Positions 1-5,119 of a stretch of 5,212 bases of DNA are shown here, in pieces. Position 1 is the stretch's first letter; each line of letters starts with the position of its first letter. The translations under genes were made by a program, and so were the position numbers. The stretch spans positions 1 to 5,212 of the forward strand of contig JAPOVO010000386.1 of NCBI GenBank assembly GCA_026708165.1, given 5' to 3'. This stretch comes from Chloroflexota bacterium. GTDB lineage: Bacteria; Chloroflexota; UBA11872; VXNJ01. Below the pieces are notes generated by a model. It ran no database searches and had not been told where the DNA came from. It worked only from the letters and a program-made list of their open reading frames with translations.

Positions 1-66
1 CGGCAGATGAGGAAGCTGATGAAGCGCACCCGCGGCAAGTGGATGCAGGGGATCAGGGGGATGTAG
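1..66 (+). CDS. ffh: Signal recognition particle GTPase Ffh, C-terminal end (partial)
   Basis: The first frame is open from the window edge to a TAG at 64-66 and gives 22 residues ending in a basic, methionine-rich tail (RQMRKLMKRTRGKWMQ...GM). This composition is typical of the end of the Ffh M domain, whose methionine-lined groove binds signal sequences and whose basic helices bind 4.5S RNA. Ffh delivers nascent membrane and secreted proteins to FtsY and the translocon. The identification rests on this short tail together with rpsP downstream on the same strand, since ffh and rpsP are neighbours in many bacteria. The G domain and most of the M domain lie outside the window, so another basic Met-rich protein end is not excluded. 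Confidence 0.7.
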   Translation, partial: RQMRKLMKRTRGKWMQGIRGM

Positions 67-132
67 CTGAGGCCGATGGCCAGCGGGGCGACCCTCCAGA
101 CCACTCCAGGATGGGGTCGAGAACCGAACGGT

Positions 133-138
133 GAGGAG
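133..138 (+). promoter_or_regulatory. Shine-Dalgarno deciding the GTG start of the first secreted gene
   Basis: GAGGAG lies at 133-138. An ATG at 139 would touch it with no spacer, whereas the in-frame GTG at 145 sits 6 bases downstream, a normal spacing. The second secreted gene has AGAGGAG followed by 6 bases and GTG, in a very similar context (CCGAACG upstream of both), which supports GTG 145 as the real start here. Confidence 0.7.
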
Positions 139-144
139 ATGAGA

Positions 145-1080
145 GTGAAGAGAATCATGGCGGCCGCAGCACTCGCGGCAACGCTGCTGGCTGGGCCTGT
201 AGGGGGGCAGGAACCGCAGCAAGAGAGTCGGATCGGCACTACTTGGTTCCCTGCTTTCGAGGTCCTGAATCCCGACGGAACCTTGACGCCGGAGTTCGCG
301 ACCCCACGTGAACTCCCGCAAGGAGACGTGACGGCTCAGGACTACGTACTCGTACTGGGCAAACGGGTCGCGAAGTGGCAGCAGGAATCTTGGGAGCACG
401 CCGGTCGAGCCAGCGATCTCGGCCTCAAGGACGGGACTGTCATGCTTGACGACCGCTCGCCCTGCTCCGGCAACATGGAGAGCGTCCGCGTGTACCGCGA
501 CCCCACGTTCGCACCACCTCGAGAGTTCACCGATTGGGCCGCTAGAGCGGAAGCGATCTTGGAGGTCGAGGTCTCTCGAATCTCTCCCGGATTCAACCGG
601 TGGGGTGAACCCGAGATGCTCGTGACCGTGAATCTGACGCGACATCTCTTCGAGCCCACTCGTCTGTTTCCGGGCGAGATGCGCCTACTGCTTCCAGTCG
701 GTGAGTTCGTCGCCGGCGATGCTGTCTTCTGCCGTCGAGAAACGTGGGGGCGCTACAGACCCCGGACTGGAGATCGGCTGCTCGTTGGGGCGTTCCTCCC
801 TTCCAGGGACACCACGCGGCTCCTGACTCTTGACCGACCCACTCAGGTATTCGTGGTTGGCCAGGAAGGGGAGTTGCGTCGTTTGGGTGGCAAGAGCGCC
901 GACGATGCAGGATTCCCGGTTTCCTTGCTCGACTTCGTGGCGGCGGTTCGCCAACTTGATCTCGAGGGTGCTCTTGAGGAGGCGTCCTTGTACGAGACCC
1001 ATGTGCTGGAGGAAGCCGAACGGCGAGCCAACAAGCGTGCCGAGGCCGGCGAGAAGCGCGAAAGCGACCGCCAGAACTGA
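145..1080 (+). CDS. Secreted protein of unknown function, paralogue A
   Basis: I do not recognise a named family. From GTG 145 the product has 311 residues. Residues 1-21 form a Sec signal peptide (MKRIM, then an Ala/Leu-rich core to about GPVGG), so export is expected. The mature part has an LNPDGTLTPEFA block (41-52), a cysteine at 107 (SPCSG), a beta-rich stretch (about 135-185), a VAGDAVFC block (189-196), a PRTGDRLLVGAF block (206-217) and a charged, probably helical tail (about 272-311, Glu/Arg/Lys-rich). It contains exactly two cysteines, 107 and 196, at positions shared with the downstream paralogue, so one disulfide is plausible. The alternation of short strands with a GD-x-LLV turn suggests a small beta-barrel, but this is inference. 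ATG 139 and ATG 76 are also in frame; 76 would add residues before the signal peptide and has no good ribosome site. It lies 78 bases after ffh with no obvious promoter between, so readthrough from ffh is possible. Confidence 0.8.
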   Translation: MKRIMAAAALAATLLAGPVGGQEPQQESRIGTTWFPAFEVLNPDGTLTPEFATPRELPQGDVTAQDYVLVLGKRVAKWQQESWEHAGRASDLGLKDGTVMLDDRSPCSGNMESVRVYRDPTFAPPREFTDWAARAEAILEVEVSRISPGFNRWGEPEMLVTVNLTRHLFEPTRLFPGEMRLLLPVGEFVAGDAVFCRRETWGRYRPRTGDRLLVGAFLPSRDTTRLLTLDRPTQVFVVGQEGELRRLGGKSADDAGFPVSLLDFVAAVRQLDLEGALEEASLYETHVLEEAERRANKRAEAGEKRESDRQN

Positions 1081-1257
1081 TGCTGGGCTTGGTCGACGCT
1101 GCCGACGCGGATCTGACAGCGCGCTTAGCGCCGGGTCCGTGAACTGACCGCGCCGTTGCTCCGCTGACGCGGGTGAGGCTGGCTCCCGCGCTGGATGAAC
1201 ACGATCGTCGGAGAGGTCCCCTGAGGGGCCACCGACCGGCGAGCAAGTTGAGAGTGT

Positions 1258-1313
1258 CCAGAATCTGGCCGGTCTTGGACCAAGTTGGCCGGAATCCGCC
1301 AAATGGTGTCCGG
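1258..1313 (+). repeat. Inverted and direct repeat cluster, operator-like or mobile-element relic
   Basis: Two perfect 11-base odd palindromes occur: CCAGA-A-TCTGG (1258-1268) and CTTGG-A-CCAAG (1274-1284). The heptamer TGGCCGG occurs at 1266-1272 and 1286-1292, and a variant TGTCCGG at 1307-1313, so starts are 20 and 21 bases apart, about two helical turns. GTGTCC also occurs at 1255-1260 and 1306-1311 (with flanking G). Such spacing suits repeated binding of a protein on one DNA face upstream of the 1399 gene. Tandem TGTCC-type motifs could also be the worn end of an insertion sequence. The sequence alone does not separate these. Confidence 0.45.
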
Positions 1314-1333
1314 TTTCCTTCCGTGTTCCTCCC

Positions 1334-1339
1334 TAGACT
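1334..1339 (+). promoter_or_regulatory. Possible -10 element upstream of paralogue B
   Basis: TAGACT matches the TANANT pattern of sigma-70-type -10 elements, with the start codon 60 bases downstream. No good -35 hexamer is found 16-18 bases upstream (CGGTTT at 17). The surrounding octamer CTAGACTG (1333-1340) recurs before rpsP at 5047-5054, which is the main reason for listing it. Confidence 0.3.
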
Positions 1340-1385
1340 GGTCGAGGTGTTGAGTACGTGTAACGTTCACAGGTTGAGCCGAACG

Positions 1386-1392
1386 AGAGGAG
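1386..1392 (+). promoter_or_regulatory. Shine-Dalgarno for paralogue B
   Basis: AGAGGAG is followed by 6 bases and then GTG 1399. This is a strong site and fixes the non-ATG start, which leads directly into a signal peptide. Confidence 0.8.
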
Positions 1393-1398
1393 ACAAGA

Positions 1399-2286
1399 GT
1401 GAGGAAGATTCTGGTGGCTGCGGTGTTCGCGGTCACGTTCGGAACAGCTGGACTCGGGCACGCTCAGCGGAGCATTCCTGAGCATCCCGAGTTCCTCATG
1501 GAAGATGAGGGCTACGAGTGGGTGGCGGCATCCCGAATGCTGAACCCCGACGGTTCCTTGAACCCGGAGTTCGCGTCGCACCAGTTCATCGACGGTTTGG
1601 AGTACCAGAGCGAAACTGGATGTAGCCCGATGATCACCAGCAGCCCGTTCCCACCCGAGAGTGGCGGCTATTTTGCCACTTCCCTTCTGCTGTCCGATGT
1701 GGCCGTGAGAGCAACGCTCAGCGAGATCATCCTTGGATTCAGTCCGGGCGGCGACCCGGCACTGCTTCTCGCGTTATCCGATGTCGTGCCGCTACGGGAT
1801 CAAACTCCCTTGCCGGACTACACGTTGATGGAGGTAGAGCGCATGGCCGTGGGGGATCGCCTCTTCTGCGAGATCAGCGATGGTGGAGGGGCATGGCCAC
1901 GTCGAATTCCACTTCCCAAAGTGGGTGACGACGTGGTGGTGGTCGGCAGATGGACTTCGGACTCCGTTGTGCGGATGGGCCTCTACGCTCGAACGGGAGC
2001 GCTCGCTGTGGTGGCAGACGACGACGAGTCCCTTGAGTGGCACTTCTCGGCCTACAGGGACGGCCCGAAGACCCTCTCGGACATGAGGCGGCACATCGAG
2101 AAGGCGTCCGCGAGCGGACTCCTCGACGCCACGCGGTCCCTTGCGCGAGACGATCACTATTCCCTCGCGCGCCGGAATCTTGCAGATCGGATCATCAGAC
2201 TCCGGGACCGTGGTTGCGAGATCGACGTTGTCGAGCAGAACGAGGGTGAACTTACGTTCCACCACGATTGCGCTACGGATAAGTGA
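1399..2286 (+). CDS. Secreted protein of unknown function, paralogue B
   Basis: The product has 295 residues from a GTG start; no named family is recognised. Residues 1-22 form a signal peptide (MRKILVAAVF..., probable cleavage after GHA), so the protein is exported. It is related to the upstream 311-residue protein: LNPDGSLNPEFA (48-59), Cys75 in TGCSP, a beta-rich segment (about 100-145), AVGDRLFC (150-157) and PKVGDDVVVVGRW (173-185) follow in the same order. It has two further cysteines near the C-terminus (273 and 291) that the paralogue lacks, flanking an acidic stretch, so a second disulfide is plausible. The last third (about 225-272) looks helical and rich in Arg and Asp. The stop TGA overlaps the GTG start of the protease-like gene (GTGA, 2283-2286), which implies shared mRNA and coupled translation, and hence a likely functional partnership. 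A secreted chaperone, inhibitor or surface co-factor are all open; none is shown by sequence. Confidence 0.82.
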   Translation: MRKILVAAVFAVTFGTAGLGHAQRSIPEHPEFLMEDEGYEWVAASRMLNPDGSLNPEFASHQFIDGLEYQSETGCSPMITSSPFPPESGGYFATSLLLSDVAVRATLSEIILGFSPGGDPALLLALSDVVPLRDQTPLPDYTLMEVERMAVGDRLFCEISDGGGAWPRRIPLPKVGDDVVVVGRWTSDSVVRMGLYARTGALAVVADDDESLEWHFSAYRDGPKTLSDMRRHIEKASASGLLDATRSLARDDHYSLARRNLADRIIRLRDRGCEIDVVEQNEGELTFHHDCATDK

Positions 2287-5042
2287 GAGTACTACTGGCT
2301 GCCTGCATGGCGGCAGTGTTGCTCCCTGCGTCCGCGCAGGCTCAAGACGGATGTGTGATCCCCACGACGTCTCGCTCCAACGAAGACAACTTCGCTTTCT
2401 TGACGGATGAAGACGCGGAAACCCTTGCGAAACTCCAGTACGGTGCGGGAGTGTGGAACTCGTGCCGGAACATGTCGACCATCAAGGTCGGGGCTTCGGG
2501 CGCTTTCGGTGAGGGCTACGAGGTGTGGACCGTCCGCAAGGTGTCGAACAGCGGCATGGCGGAAGGAAACCGAGGCAATTGTGCCGAGGCGGATTCGGAC
2601 ACAAAGGAAATCCGCATCAACAAGTTCGACGAAACTCCGCTTCCAGAAGGACTGTCGTGCGACCACGCGGACCTGTTGGCCCACGAGATGGGCCACGCCT
2701 TCGGGTTGGGGAATGTCGGTGACCGCGACAACCCCAATCCTCTGTGCGGCCCCAGCGGCGACACCCCCGGCAGTCTGATGTGGGTTGGAACTCCCCGATT
2801 CCCACGTGGAATGACCACGGAGACGTGCCACACCGCCCTCGCGAACCTTGGCCGCGAGATCCTGCCGTCCTGTGAGGAAGACCCGACACAAGAGGGCTGT
2901 GGCGGCCCCCAATGCGCGGTCGCGGGATCGGGACAGTGCCCGTCACCTGATCCGCCTCCACCCACCCCATGCGCCATCAACCCGTTCTCGGTCGGGTGCG
3001 CGTGTTGGCTCAATGAATACCACTGGGGCTGCGACCCCAACTGTGCGTTGGATCCTTACGCGTCTGGCTGCGATGCCAATGTTTGCCTTGGCGGCGAGTT
3101 GGGGCCGGTCATAGGGTGTCAAGGCATCAATCCCGGAGACCCGCGCGACTCCGGCGGCACCTTCACGGCAAGCGCGGCGTCGTCGACCAACTACTACACG
3201 CTCAGGCTGAAGGGCACCGCCATCGTGACGCTTTCGGTGACCAACATGAGCCGGGACTTCGATTGCAACGTCGATCCGGGACGAAGCGATCGAGCGAGGC
3301 CCGGACCGGCCGGAGCTTCCGACCCGGAACCACAACTGTGCTCGAACCGAATCGGCACCGTCAACGACACCTGGACCGGCACGCTTGGTCGTGGCACTCA
3401 TCGAATCTCGGTCTGGCCGATCGACCAGACCGCCAGCGGCGACTACACGCTCACCGTCACCGCTCGTCTCCCCGACCCACCGACCACGACGGTGCTCGAC
3501 GTGACGGTGACGAACTCCAGTGCCTCCAGAATCCACAGTTACGAACTGGAGTTCAAGTCTCAGGTCGAGGTCTCGATTACGAATCTCAGCACCAACTTCG
3601 ACTGCACCGTGGACAGCCTGCACTCCTGCTCCAACCAGGCTGGCACAGCAGATGATTCGTGGTCCGGCATCCTGGACAAGGGATCCCACGAGGTGAGCGT
3701 CTACCCTCAGCCTTCGGGCACGGGCAACTACACGCTCACCGTCACCGCGACGCCGATCGTGGAGCCTCCCGCGAACCCCGACGATAACTCGGATGATGAC
3801 GACGACGACGAGGACGAGGATGACGATGACGACGAGGACGAGGACGACGATGACGACCCGGACCCGCCCGGTGCCCCGGCTCTTTCGGGCAGCGTCACCG
3901 TCACGACCCACACTCTGACCTGGACCGCTCCGACCAGCAGCAGCGACATCACGGGCTACCGGTTGCAGTCCCGAGCCTCCGCAACCGCGAACTGGAGTTC
4001 CCCGACGGGTGGCTCGGCGACCGCATCGAGCCTGAGTGCCACGACACTGACGTGGAACATCGCCACTTCGGCCTCGGCGGTTCGGTTCTACCGGGTTGCA
4101 GCGTCCAACGAGGACGGTGAAGGCCCGTGGTCCAACGAGATCAAGCTGACCTCGCACGGGCCGCCGGCGCAGGTGTCCATCACCGGGAGCGTCTCCAACC
4201 GGACGCAGACCGTGAGTTGGACGGCGCCCCAGTCGGACAGTGCGATCACGAAGTACCAGTTGCAGACCAGGAGCGCGAGCGGCTCCTGGAGATGGCCGGG
4301 CTCGGGATCGCCGACTGCGTCGAACATGCCGGCGACGACCAGATCATGGAGCGTCAATACTCCGGCAGGAATGACCCGGCACTACCGGGTTCGCGCGGTC
4401 AGTGCGCTTGGAGATGGAGCGTGGTCTTCCCATGTGGAACTCACGTCCGCCTCGCCGCCTCCGCTGTCGGCGCCAAGCATCCCCAACTTCGACAACCTGG
4501 CATCCGCACGCACGGTGAACACGACGTTCCCCGTGGCGACGGGAGGTACTCCTCCGTACAGCTACAGCCTGTCGGGACGTCCTCCCGGCATCACGTTCAA
4601 TGCGTCAACGAGGGTCGCCAGCGGCACGCTGCCGATCGTGAGCCGCAGGACGACCTACAACCTGACCTACACGGTGACGGACAGCGCCCGTGCGACGGAC
4701 TCGGAGTCCTTCACCGCGACCGTCGTGCCTCCACCCAGGCCGGGTGCGCCGACGCTGAGCGGATCGGTGACGCGCCAGACCCAGAGCCTGTCGTGGACGG
4801 TGCCGACGTCATCGGTCCCGATCACGGGCTACCAGCTCCAGGTAAGGAACTCATCGACCAGCAGGTGGAGGTGTACGTCGGCTGGGTCGGCAACGGCGTC
4901 ATGCAGCCTGTCCGCATCCACTACTTCCTGGAGCGTCACGACTCCGGCGGGAATGACCCGGCACTATCGGGTCAGGGCCTCCAACGCCGGCGGCAGCGGG
5001 GGCTGGTCGAACGAAGTGGTCCTGACGTCGGGCGGAGGGTGA
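2283..5042 (+). CDS. Secreted multidomain metzincin-like metalloprotease with PPC-like, Fn3 and Ig-like domains
   Basis: The product has 919 residues. The GTG start lies inside the previous stop and has no ribosome site of its own, so coupled translation is likely. Residues 1-20 form a signal peptide (cleavage near AQA|QDG). Residues ~22-195 resemble a matrixin-type catalytic domain: A-x-x-W-N-S at 56-60, the zinc motif HEMGHAFGLGN at 134-144 with catalytic Glu135, and a Met-turn SLMW around Met166. The third ligand position is Asn144 rather than His or Asp, so activity is uncertain. About 110 residues separate the signal peptide from HEMGH, leaving no room for a normal prodomain. Then follow: a Cys-rich linker (197-279); two PPC-like beta domains (~290-394 and ~403-489), each with a Cys pair (328/353, 441/449) and ending in YTLTVTA; an Asp/Glu tract (504-525); Fn3 domains (~529-624 and ~627-724); a He_PIG-like domain (~729-815, GGTPPYSYSLSG...PPGITF); and Fn3 (~820-916). 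No transmembrane segment, LPxTG or other anchor ends the protein. Probable role: extracellular proteolysis combined with binding to a polymer or surface; the substrate is unknown. Confidence 0.85.
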   Translation: MRVLLAACMAAVLLPASAQAQDGCVIPTTSRSNEDNFAFLTDEDAETLAKLQYGAGVWNSCRNMSTIKVGASGAFGEGYEVWTVRKVSNSGMAEGNRGNCAEADSDTKEIRINKFDETPLPEGLSCDHADLLAHEMGHAFGLGNVGDRDNPNPLCGPSGDTPGSLMWVGTPRFPRGMTTETCHTALANLGREILPSCEEDPTQEGCGGPQCAVAGSGQCPSPDPPPPTPCAINPFSVGCACWLNEYHWGCDPNCALDPYASGCDANVCLGGELGPVIGCQGINPGDPRDSGGTFTASAASSTNYYTLRLKGTAIVTLSVTNMSRDFDCNVDPGRSDRARPGPAGASDPEPQLCSNRIGTVNDTWTGTLGRGTHRISVWPIDQTASGDYTLTVTARLPDPPTTTVLDVTVTNSSASRIHSYELEFKSQVEVSITNLSTNFDCTVDSLHSCSNQAGTADDSWSGILDKGSHEVSVYPQPSGTGNYTLTVTATPIVEPPANPDDNSDDDDDDEDEDDDDDEDEDDDDDPDPPGAPALSGSVTVTTHTLTWTAPTSSSDITGYRLQSRASATANWSSPTGGSATASSLSATTLTWNIATSASAVRFYRVAASNEDGEGPWSNEIKLTSHGPPAQVSITGSVSNRTQTVSWTAPQSDSAITKYQLQTRSASGSWRWPGSGSPTASNMPATTRSWSVNTPAGMTRHYRVRAVSALGDGAWSSHVELTSASPPPLSAPSIPNFDNLASARTVNTTFPVATGGTPPYSYSLSGRPPGITFNASTRVASGTLPIVSRRTTYNLTYTVTDSARATDSESFTATVVPPPRPGAPTLSGSVTRQTQSLSWTVPTSSVPITGYQLQVRNSSTSRWRCTSAGSATASCSLSASTTSWSVTTPAGMTRHYRVRASNAGGSGGWSNEVVLTSGGG
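2682..2780 (+). other. Zinc-binding motif and Met-turn of the metalloprotease-like domain
   Basis: HEMGH is encoded at 2682-2696 (residues 134-138), Asn144 at 2712-2714 (AAT), and Met166 of the Met-turn at 2778-2780. In metzincins the motif is HExxHxxGxxH or HExxHxxGxxD. Here G141 is present, but the third ligand site is Asn; the nearest acidic residues are Asp147 and Asp149. The preceding LLAHEMGHAFGLG is otherwise a very good match to matrixin-like enzymes. Confidence 0.85.
2871..3119 (+). repeat. Cysteine-rich linker with four C-x7-G-C repeats
   Basis: Residues 197-279 contain twelve cysteines. Four ten-residue units fit C-x7-G-C exactly: CEEDPTQEGC (197-206), CAINPFSVGC (230-239), CWLNEYHWGC (241-250) and CALDPYASGC (254-263). 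Three of them carry Asp/Asn-Pro at positions 4-5. A looser fifth unit spans Cys268-Cys279, also ending G-C. Each unit probably forms a small disulfide loop, giving a rigid protease-resistant stalk between the catalytic domain and the binding domains. A proline-rich spacer (220-229) separates the first unit from the others. Confidence 0.75.
3442..3463 (+). repeat. 22-bp direct repeat, copy 1 (end of first PPC-like domain)
   Basis: Identical over 22 bases to 3727-3748, 285 bases downstream. The core is CTACACGCTCACCGTCACC and it encodes the YTLTVTA strand that ends each PPC-like domain. Base-level identity here against strong divergence elsewhere points to tandem domain duplication with local conservation or conversion. 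Confidence 0.8.
3727..3748 (+). repeat. 22-bp direct repeat, copy 2 (end of second PPC-like domain)
   Basis: This is the second copy of the 22-base repeat at 3442-3463, in the same reading frame, ending the second PPC-like domain just before the Pro-rich lead-in to the acidic tract. Confidence 0.8.
3792..3857 (+). repeat. Asp/Glu tract with 24-bp tandem duplication
   Basis: Twenty-two consecutive codons encode only Asp (18) or Glu (4), residues 504-525. Within them, eight codons at 3807-3830 (GAC GAG GAC GAG GAT GAC, continuing) are repeated at 3831-3854 with one silent mismatch in 24 bases, evidence of slippage or unequal exchange. Length changes by this unit keep the frame. The tract is flanked by Pro-rich sequence and separates the PPC-like part from the Fn3 part. 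Likely roles are an extended charged spacer or a low-affinity calcium sponge. On the opposite strand the same bases read as Ser or Val/Ile runs, which are artefacts. Confidence 0.9.
4359..4390 (+). repeat. 32-bp near-identical Fn3 repeat, copy 1
   Basis: This segment matches 4941-4972 at 30 of 32 bases (mismatches at 4367 and 4385, both silent), offset 582 bases. It encodes TPAGMTRHYRV. The contained 17-mer GGAATGACCCGGCACTA is identical. Confidence 0.85.
4941..4972 (+). repeat. 32-bp near-identical Fn3 repeat, copy 2
   Basis: This is the second copy of the 4359-4390 repeat, located in the last Fn3 domain, 194 codons downstream. The two Fn3 domains are closer to each other here than to the first Fn3, which has SASAVRFYRV at this site. 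Confidence 0.85.
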
Positions 5043-5044
5043 AG

Positions 5045-5053
5045 TGCTAGACT
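5045..5053 (+). promoter_or_regulatory. Possible extended -10 promoter element for rpsP
   Basis: TGCTAGACT fits an extended -10 (TGn then TAGACT), starting three bases after the protease stop and ending 66 bases before the rpsP start. The nearest -35-like hexamer, CTGACG at 5022-5027, leaves a 20-base spacer, which is long; an extended -10 may make a -35 less necessary. The octamer CTAGACTG is shared with the gap before paralogue B. Confidence 0.35.
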
Positions 5054-5119
5054 GCGCCGCTGCCTCGCAGCCAGCCCCGCGATGGCGTCGGCGGCCGAAC
5101 AACTCTGGAAGATTCTGAG

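Larger units (their letters stand above)
1081..1398 (+). other. Non-coding gap between the two paralogues
   Basis: No convincing gene is present on either strand across these 318 bases; the open frames seen have no ribosome site and continue out of register into neighbouring genes. The first ~170 bases show only a weak GC hairpin (1215-1230, GGTCCC / GGGGCC around a CTGA loop) without a T tract, so it is not a convincing terminator. From 1255 to 1318 there is a cluster of short inverted and direct repeats, and a possible -10 element lies at 1334-1339. The last 20 bases carry the ribosome site of the next gene. Confidence 0.7.
3867..5030 (+). repeat. Fn3 / Fn3 / Ig-like / Fn3 repeat region
   Basis: This encodes residues 529-916. 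The Fn3 units start with a (P)xxP...LSGSV...TQ.LSWT(A/V)P motif, continue with ITGYQLQxR and end in YRVRAxNxxGxGxWSNEVxLTS. Starts are near residues 529, 627 and 820. The He_PIG-like unit lies between the second and third. Fn3 units of this kind are common in secreted bacterial glycan-degrading and surface proteins, where they act as spacers or binding modules. The third Fn3 has a cysteine pair (864 and 874) that the others lack. Confidence 0.8.

Noticed and set aside
76..144. ATG 76 or ATG 139 as start of the first secreted gene
   Set aside because: ATG 76 places 23 residues before the signal peptide and lacks a ribosome site; ATG 139 touches the GAGGAG. GTG 145 has correct spacing and matches the paralogue.
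1215..1230. Hairpin after the first secreted gene as rho-independent terminator
   Set aside because: Only a 6-bp stem with one G-T pair and no T tract, 135 bases past the stop codon.
593..1302. Overlapping minus-strand open frames of 205-217 codons across the first secreted gene
   Set aside because: Arg/Ser/Pro-rich antisense shadows with no ribosome site or domain; the plus-strand frame has a signal peptide and a paralogue.
2295..2306. Lipobox LAAC at residues 5-8 of the protease-like protein
   Set aside because: Too close to the N-terminus to leave a hydrophobic core before the Cys; the normal signal peptide continues to AQA at residue 20.
2943..4157. Minus-strand open frame of 404 codons with Val/Ile/Leu runs resembling membrane segments
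   Set aside because: The hydrophobic runs are the antisense reading of the GAC/GAT/GAG tract; the frame covers the well-supported Fn3/PPC coding region and has no recognisable domain.
4127..5050. Plus-strand 307-codon open frame overlapping the Fn3 region
   Set aside because: Out-of-frame shadow of a GC-rich gene; its composition is Arg/Gly/Asp-rich without domains, while the other frame encodes clear Fn3 repeats.
5059..5071. Hairpin GCTGC-CTC-GCAGC after the protease-like gene as terminator
   Set aside because: Five base pairs, three-base loop and no T tract; too weak to claim.
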